Assembly (NCBI GenBank): GCA_024635735.1 | Contig: JAGXII010000226.1 | Span: 1-19,565, forward strand | DNA from: Christiangramia sp. | GTDB taxonomy: Bacteria > Bacteroidota > Bacteroidia > Flavobacteriales > Flavobacteriaceae | Direction of reading: 5' to 3' | DNA length: 19,565 nucleotides | Part shown: piece by piece, positions 16,445-19,565 of the stretch | Position numbering within the stretch: position 1 is the first letter of the stretch | Layout: each line of letters opens with the position of its first letter | Program-made: the position numbers and the translations under genes | Notes under the pieces: generated by a model | The model's input: the letters and a program-made list of their open reading frames with translations, nothing else | Told to the model about the DNA's origin: nothing | Databases searched by the model: none

Positions 16445-17503
16445 ATGAGTAGCTTAGAAAATATAAGGGAGATCCTGGGTGATGATGCGGAATATTACCT
16501 CGATCACACTTCAAAAAAAATAAGAAAAGACCGTTTACAGATTCCCGGACCCGAGGTGGTACAAAGTTTTCAAGATTCAGACCGGAATCCTCAGGTGCTC
16601 AGGAGTCTCGCGCAGTTGTATAATCACGGAAATCTTGGTGGTACCGGTTATATTAATATTCTTCCAATCGATCAGGGTATTGAACATTCGGCCATTTTTT
16701 CATTTTATAAAAATCAGGATTATTTTGATCCTGAAAATATTGTGAAGCTGGCTATTGAAGCAGGTTGTAATGGTGTGGCCTCTACCTTTGGAGTTCTGGC
16801 AAGACATTCCAGAAAATATGCTCACAAAATTCCGTTTATCGTTAAGATCAACCACAACGAACTCCTTACTTATCCGAATAAATATGATCAAATCCCGTAT
16901 GGTTCTGTAAAAGAAGCCTGGAATATGGGAGCTGTAGCTGTAGGAGCCACTATTTATTTTGGTTCACAGGAAAGCAGCCGCCAGATCCAGGAAATCGCTA
17001 AGGCATTCGAGGAAGCTCATTCTCTGGGAATGGCAACTATCCTCTGGTGCTATACCCGAAATTCAGGATTTAAAATTGATAATGACGATTATCACGCCTC
17101 AGCCGATCTTACCGGACAAGCCAATCATCTGGGAGTAACTATAAAGGCAGATATAATAAAACAGAAACTACCTACCAATAATTTTGGCTATGAAAAGATC
17201 AATTTTGGCAAGTACAATGAAGAAATGTATGAAGCACTTACTACAGATCACCCAATTGATCTTTGCCGGCTACAGGTTGCGAATTGTTATATGGGGAAAA
17301 TTGGTTTAATCAATTCCGGTGGTGGTTCCAAGGGAGAGAGCGATGTGAAAGAAGCCGTTAGAACCGCAGTTATAAACAAGCGTGCCGGCGGCTCCGGACT
17401 CATTATGGGTCGAAAAGCCTTTCAGCGTCCTTTAAAAGAAGGTGTCGATATTCTTAATAAGGTCCAGCAGGTGTATCTGGAAAAAGGTATTACGATCGCA
17501 TGA
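16445..17503 (+). CDS. fbaB: Class I fructose-bisphosphate aldolase (FbaB/DhnA type)
   Basis: This enzyme cleaves fructose 1,6-bisphosphate to dihydroxyacetone phosphate and glyceraldehyde 3-phosphate, or the reverse in gluconeogenesis, using a Schiff base and no metal. The protein has 352 residues, like the E. coli DhnA-type enzyme. It keeps family segments ILPIDQGIEHS (72-82), ADLTGQANHLG (220-230), ADIIKQKLP with the likely Schiff-base K239, QVANCYMGKIGLINSGG, and RTAVINKRAGGSGLIMGRKAF with a phosphate-binding arginine loop. The ATG at 16445 gives the standard N-terminus. The gene stands alone, with 137 bases before it holding no clear hairpin or promoter, and converges on rimO with only 15 bases between stops. 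Confidence 0.93.
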   Translation: MSSLENIREILGDDAEYYLDHTSKKIRKDRLQIPGPEVVQSFQDSDRNPQVLRSLAQLYNHGNLGGTGYINILPIDQGIEHSAIFSFYKNQDYFDPENIVKLAIEAGCNGVASTFGVLARHSRKYAHKIPFIVKINHNELLTYPNKYDQIPYGSVKEAWNMGAVAVGATIYFGSQESSRQIQEIAKAFEEAHSLGMATILWCYTRNSGFKIDNDDYHASADLTGQANHLGVTIKADIIKQKLPTNNFGYEKINFGKYNEEMYEALTTDHPIDLCRLQVANCYMGKIGLINSGGGSKGESDVKEAVRTAVINKRAGGSGLIMGRKAFQRPLKEGVDILNKVQQVYLEKGITIA

Positions 17504-17518
17504 TCTTTACTTTATGGT

Positions 17519-18871
17519 TTAAGAAGTTCTAACTTTTATCTCTTTACGTGTTGGCTTTTCGGCGGTAACATTTAAAGCTTCTGCATAAAGGTCAAAGTCT
17601 GCAGCTTCTATGATCTTAACTTCATAGAATTCACCTGTTTTTAGATATACTGAAGTAGCATCGATCAACACTTCATTGTCGACATCTGGTGAATCAAATT
17701 CGGTACGGCCTACAAAATAATTTCCTTCTTTACGGTCTATAACCACTTGGAAGGTCTCCCCTATTTTCTGCTGATTCAGTTCCCATGAAATTTGAGACTG
17801 GATCTCCATGATCTCGTTAGCACGATCCTGCTTCACTTCCTGAGGCACATCGTCTTCAAGATTATAGGCATGAGTATTCTCTTCATGAGAATAGGTAAAG
17901 CATCCAAGGCGCTCAAAGCGCATTTCTTTAACCCATTCCTTTAATTCCTGAAAATGCTCTTCAGTCTCACCCGGATATCCAACGATAAGGGTGGTCCTAA
18001 TTGCCATTTCGGGAACCGTTTTTCTGAATTCCTTCAGAAGTTTTGTAGTCTTTTCATGAGTAGTTCCACGTCTCATAGACTTTAGAAGATCATCTGAAAT
18101 ATGCTGAAGCGGAATATCAAGATAATTACAAACCTTAGGTTCACGTTTCATCACCTCCAGGACATCCATAGGGAAGCCGGTAGGAAAAGCATAATGCAAA
18201 CGAATCCATTCAATACCTTCAACCTTCACAAGGTTTTCAAGCAATTCGGCAAGATTTCTCTTTTTATATAAATCCAGGCCATAATAAGTAAGGTCCTGAG
18301 CGATAAGGATAAGCTCCTTCACTCCCTGAGCAGCGAGGCCTTTAGCCTCCTTTACCAGCTGTTCTATAGGTGTGGATCTGTGACCACCACGCATCAAAGG
18401 GATCGCGCAAAATGAACACGGACGATCACAACCTTCAGCAATCTTTAAGAACGCGTAATTCTGCGGAGTAGTCGTGATTCTTTCTCCCAGCAATTCGTGC
18501 TTATAATCGGCTTCCAGAGCTTTTAAAAGAGAAGGAAGTTCTGTTGTTCCAAAATATTGATCTACGTTAGGAATTTCTTTTTGAAGATCGGGTTTATACC
18601 GTTCACTCAGGCATCCTGTCACAAAGACCTTATCAACTTCTCCCTGTTCCTTTTTTTCAACGAATTCAAGAATGGTATTTACCGATTGTTCCTTAGCATT
18701 ATCGATAAAACCACAGGTGTTGATCACAACAATGTTCCCCTCCTGCTCATGGACCACATCTTTATTGCTGGCTTTAAGCTGTCCCATTAAAACCTCACTA
18801 TCATATACATTCTTACTGCAGCCAAGAGTGACTACATTAATTCTGTTCTTCTTCCTTGATTTCGTCCTCAT
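17519..18871 (-). CDS. rimO: Ribosomal protein S12 methylthiotransferase RimO
   Basis: RimO is a radical-SAM enzyme that adds a methylthio group to a conserved aspartate of ribosomal protein S12. The protein has 450 residues. The MTTase domain supplies three Cys for the auxiliary cluster: C18 in VTLGCSKN (RimO-type GCSKN, not the GCQMN of MiaB), C53 in NTCGF and C87 in TGCLSE. The radical-SAM CxxxCxxC is C148/C152/C155 in EGCDRPCSFCAIP. A TRAM domain fills about 375-440 (TFQVVIDRKEGNYFVGRTEFDSPDVD...). All cluster ligands are present. The ATG at 18871 lies 39 bases behind a perfect -7 box and has no obvious Shine-Dalgarno sequence. Confidence 0.96.
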   Translation of the reverse strand: MRTKSRKKNRINVVTLGCSKNVYDSEVLMGQLKASNKDVVHEQEGNIVVINTCGFIDNAKEQSVNTILEFVEKKEQGEVDKVFVTGCLSERYKPDLQKEIPNVDQYFGTTELPSLLKALEADYKHELLGERITTTPQNYAFLKIAEGCDRPCSFCAIPLMRGGHRSTPIEQLVKEAKGLAAQGVKELILIAQDLTYYGLDLYKKRNLAELLENLVKVEGIEWIRLHYAFPTGFPMDVLEVMKREPKVCNYLDIPLQHISDDLLKSMRRGTTHEKTTKLLKEFRKTVPEMAIRTTLIVGYPGETEEHFQELKEWVKEMRFERLGCFTYSHEENTHAYNLEDDVPQEVKQDRANEIMEIQSQISWELNQQKIGETFQVVIDRKEGNYFVGRTEFDSPDVDNEVLIDATSVYLKTGEFYEVKIIEAADFDLYAEALNVTAEKPTRKEIKVRTS

Positions 18872-18910
18872 AAGTATTTTAATCTAAAGCGTTCTTTTCA
18901 AACGCGGCTG

Positions 18911-18918
18911 CAAAGATA
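18911..18918 (-). promoter_or_regulatory. TAnnTTTG -7 element for rimO
   Basis: The minus strand reads TATCTTTGCA, an exact TAnnTTTG match 39 bases before the rimO ATG, with the same TTTGCA extension as the guaA and bshC boxes. No clear TTG at -33 is visible. The 18872-19018 gap is a divergent promoter region shared with the P1 peptidase gene. Confidence 0.6.
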
Positions 18919-19018
18919 CAATCTAAAATTAGAAATAAAGAAGCTATTGATTTTGACTACTATCAAAACATATTTTTCTGAACAATCTTTATTATATTCA
19001 CCTTCAATCCTATATAAA

Positions 19019-19565
19019 ATGAAAAGATTTCTAACCTGCTTTATCCTGCTTTTTATCATTTCAAACATTACCGCACAACAAAGAGCCAGGGATCTTGGGA
19101 TTGAAGTTGGAGTACTTCCTACAGGATCTAAAAATGCAATTACAGATGTGGAAGGAGTTCGTGTGGGTCACACAAGCCTTATTAAAGGAGATTCTGTTCG
19201 AACCGGAGTTACGGCTATCTTACCACATGCGGGGAATATTTTTCAGCAAAAAGTACCCGCGGCAGTATATGTAGGGAATGGTTTCGGAAAACTGGCCGGC
19301 ACCACACAAGTAGAAGAGTTAGGAAATATTGAGACTCCCATTATTCTTACTAATACGCTAAATGTGCCTACTGGTATGAATGCTATTATTCAATTTACTT
19401 TAAATCAGAAAGGCAATGACGAAGTAAGATCGGTGAATGCCGTGGTTGGAGAAACGAATGATGGCTACCTGAATGATATCCGGGGTCAACATGTCAAAAT
19501 CCCTGATGTATTAAAGGCTATAATAAATGCTTCGGAAGATAATATCCAGGAGGGTAATGTGGGAG
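19019..19565 (+). CDS. Secreted P1 family peptidase (DmpA-like aminopeptidase), 5' part only
   Basis: The first 182 codons are present; the frame runs off the window end. The signal peptide is MKRFLTCFILLFIISNITAQ (about 1-20). The following segments are typical of the P1/DmpA family: NAITDVEGVRVGHTSL, VRTGVTAILPHAGN, VYVGNGFGKLAGTTQVEELG, IETPIILTNTLNVPTG, and VVGETNDGYLNDIRG. P1 peptidases self-cleave to expose an N-terminal Ser nucleophile and act as L- or D-aminopeptidases on peptides and amides. That cleavage site should lie beyond the window, so activity cannot be judged. The ATG at 19019 is chosen because it gives the signal peptide. Confidence 0.92.
   Translation, partial: MKRFLTCFILLFIISNITAQQRARDLGIEVGVLPTGSKNAITDVEGVRVGHTSLIKGDSVRTGVTAILPHAGNIFQQKVPAAVYVGNGFGKLAGTTQVEELGNIETPIILTNTLNVPTGMNAIIQFTLNQKGNDEVRSVNAVVGETNDGYLNDIRGQHVKIPDVLKAIINASEDNIQEGNVG

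Noticed and set aside
1..19565. Search for CRISPR repeats, tRNA/rRNA, phage or insertion-sequence genes, toxin-antitoxin or defence systems
   Set aside because: No spaced direct repeats, RNA gene signatures or characteristic proteins were seen; nearly all bases are explained by ordinary genes.

Overview
This window looks like chromosomal DNA from a member of the Bacteroidota, most likely a marine-type Flavobacteriaceae. The evidence is a type IX secretion (T9SS) C-terminal sorting domain, a bacillithiol gene (bshC), AT-leaning codon use, TAnnTTTG-type -7 promoter elements, few Shine-Dalgarno sites, and many secreted proteins with signal peptides ending in AQ. The genus (Gramella/Salegentibacter-like) is inference only. 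The first 29 bases are not genomic: they match the Nextera transposase adapter, so the real sequence starts at base 30.

Layout. 30-1861 (+): the 3' part of a secreted S8 subtilase with a T9SS tail, joined by a TAATG overlap to a FabK/nitronate-monooxygenase-type flavoenzyme. 1858-6309 (-): an apparent operon of guaA, a LysM x4 plus periplasmic-binding-protein-like envelope protein, an OsmC-family protein and a secreted DUF922 HExxH protein. guaA is interrupted by one in-frame TAA. 6499-6960 (-): a small exported DUF4440/SnoaL-like protein with its own terminator. 7107-10089 (-): bshC coupled to a PLP-dependent group II decarboxylase. 10202-15524 (+): a secreted M14 metallopeptidase and a secreted M16 peptidase in tandem, ending at a strong terminator. 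15624-16307 (+): a TVP38/DedA-like (VTT) membrane protein with a TTG start. 16445-17503 (+): class I fructose-bisphosphate aldolase. 17519-18871 (-): rimO. 19019-19565 (+): the 5' part of a secreted P1 (DmpA-like) peptidase, cut by the window end.

The genes are mostly housekeeping and envelope or peptide-utilisation functions: GMP synthesis, glycolysis/gluconeogenesis, ribosomal protein S12 methylthiolation, low-molecular-weight thiol synthesis with an OsmC-type peroxide/thiol protein, and five secreted or probable proteases (S8, DUF922, M14, M16, P1). I see no phage, transposon, CRISPR, tRNA, rRNA or defence locus. I do not see a new biological system. The points most worth checking are the in-frame stop in guaA, the adapter at the contig end, the TAnnTTTGCA promoter boxes that overlap mis-callable TTG starts, and the bshC-decarboxylase coupling.
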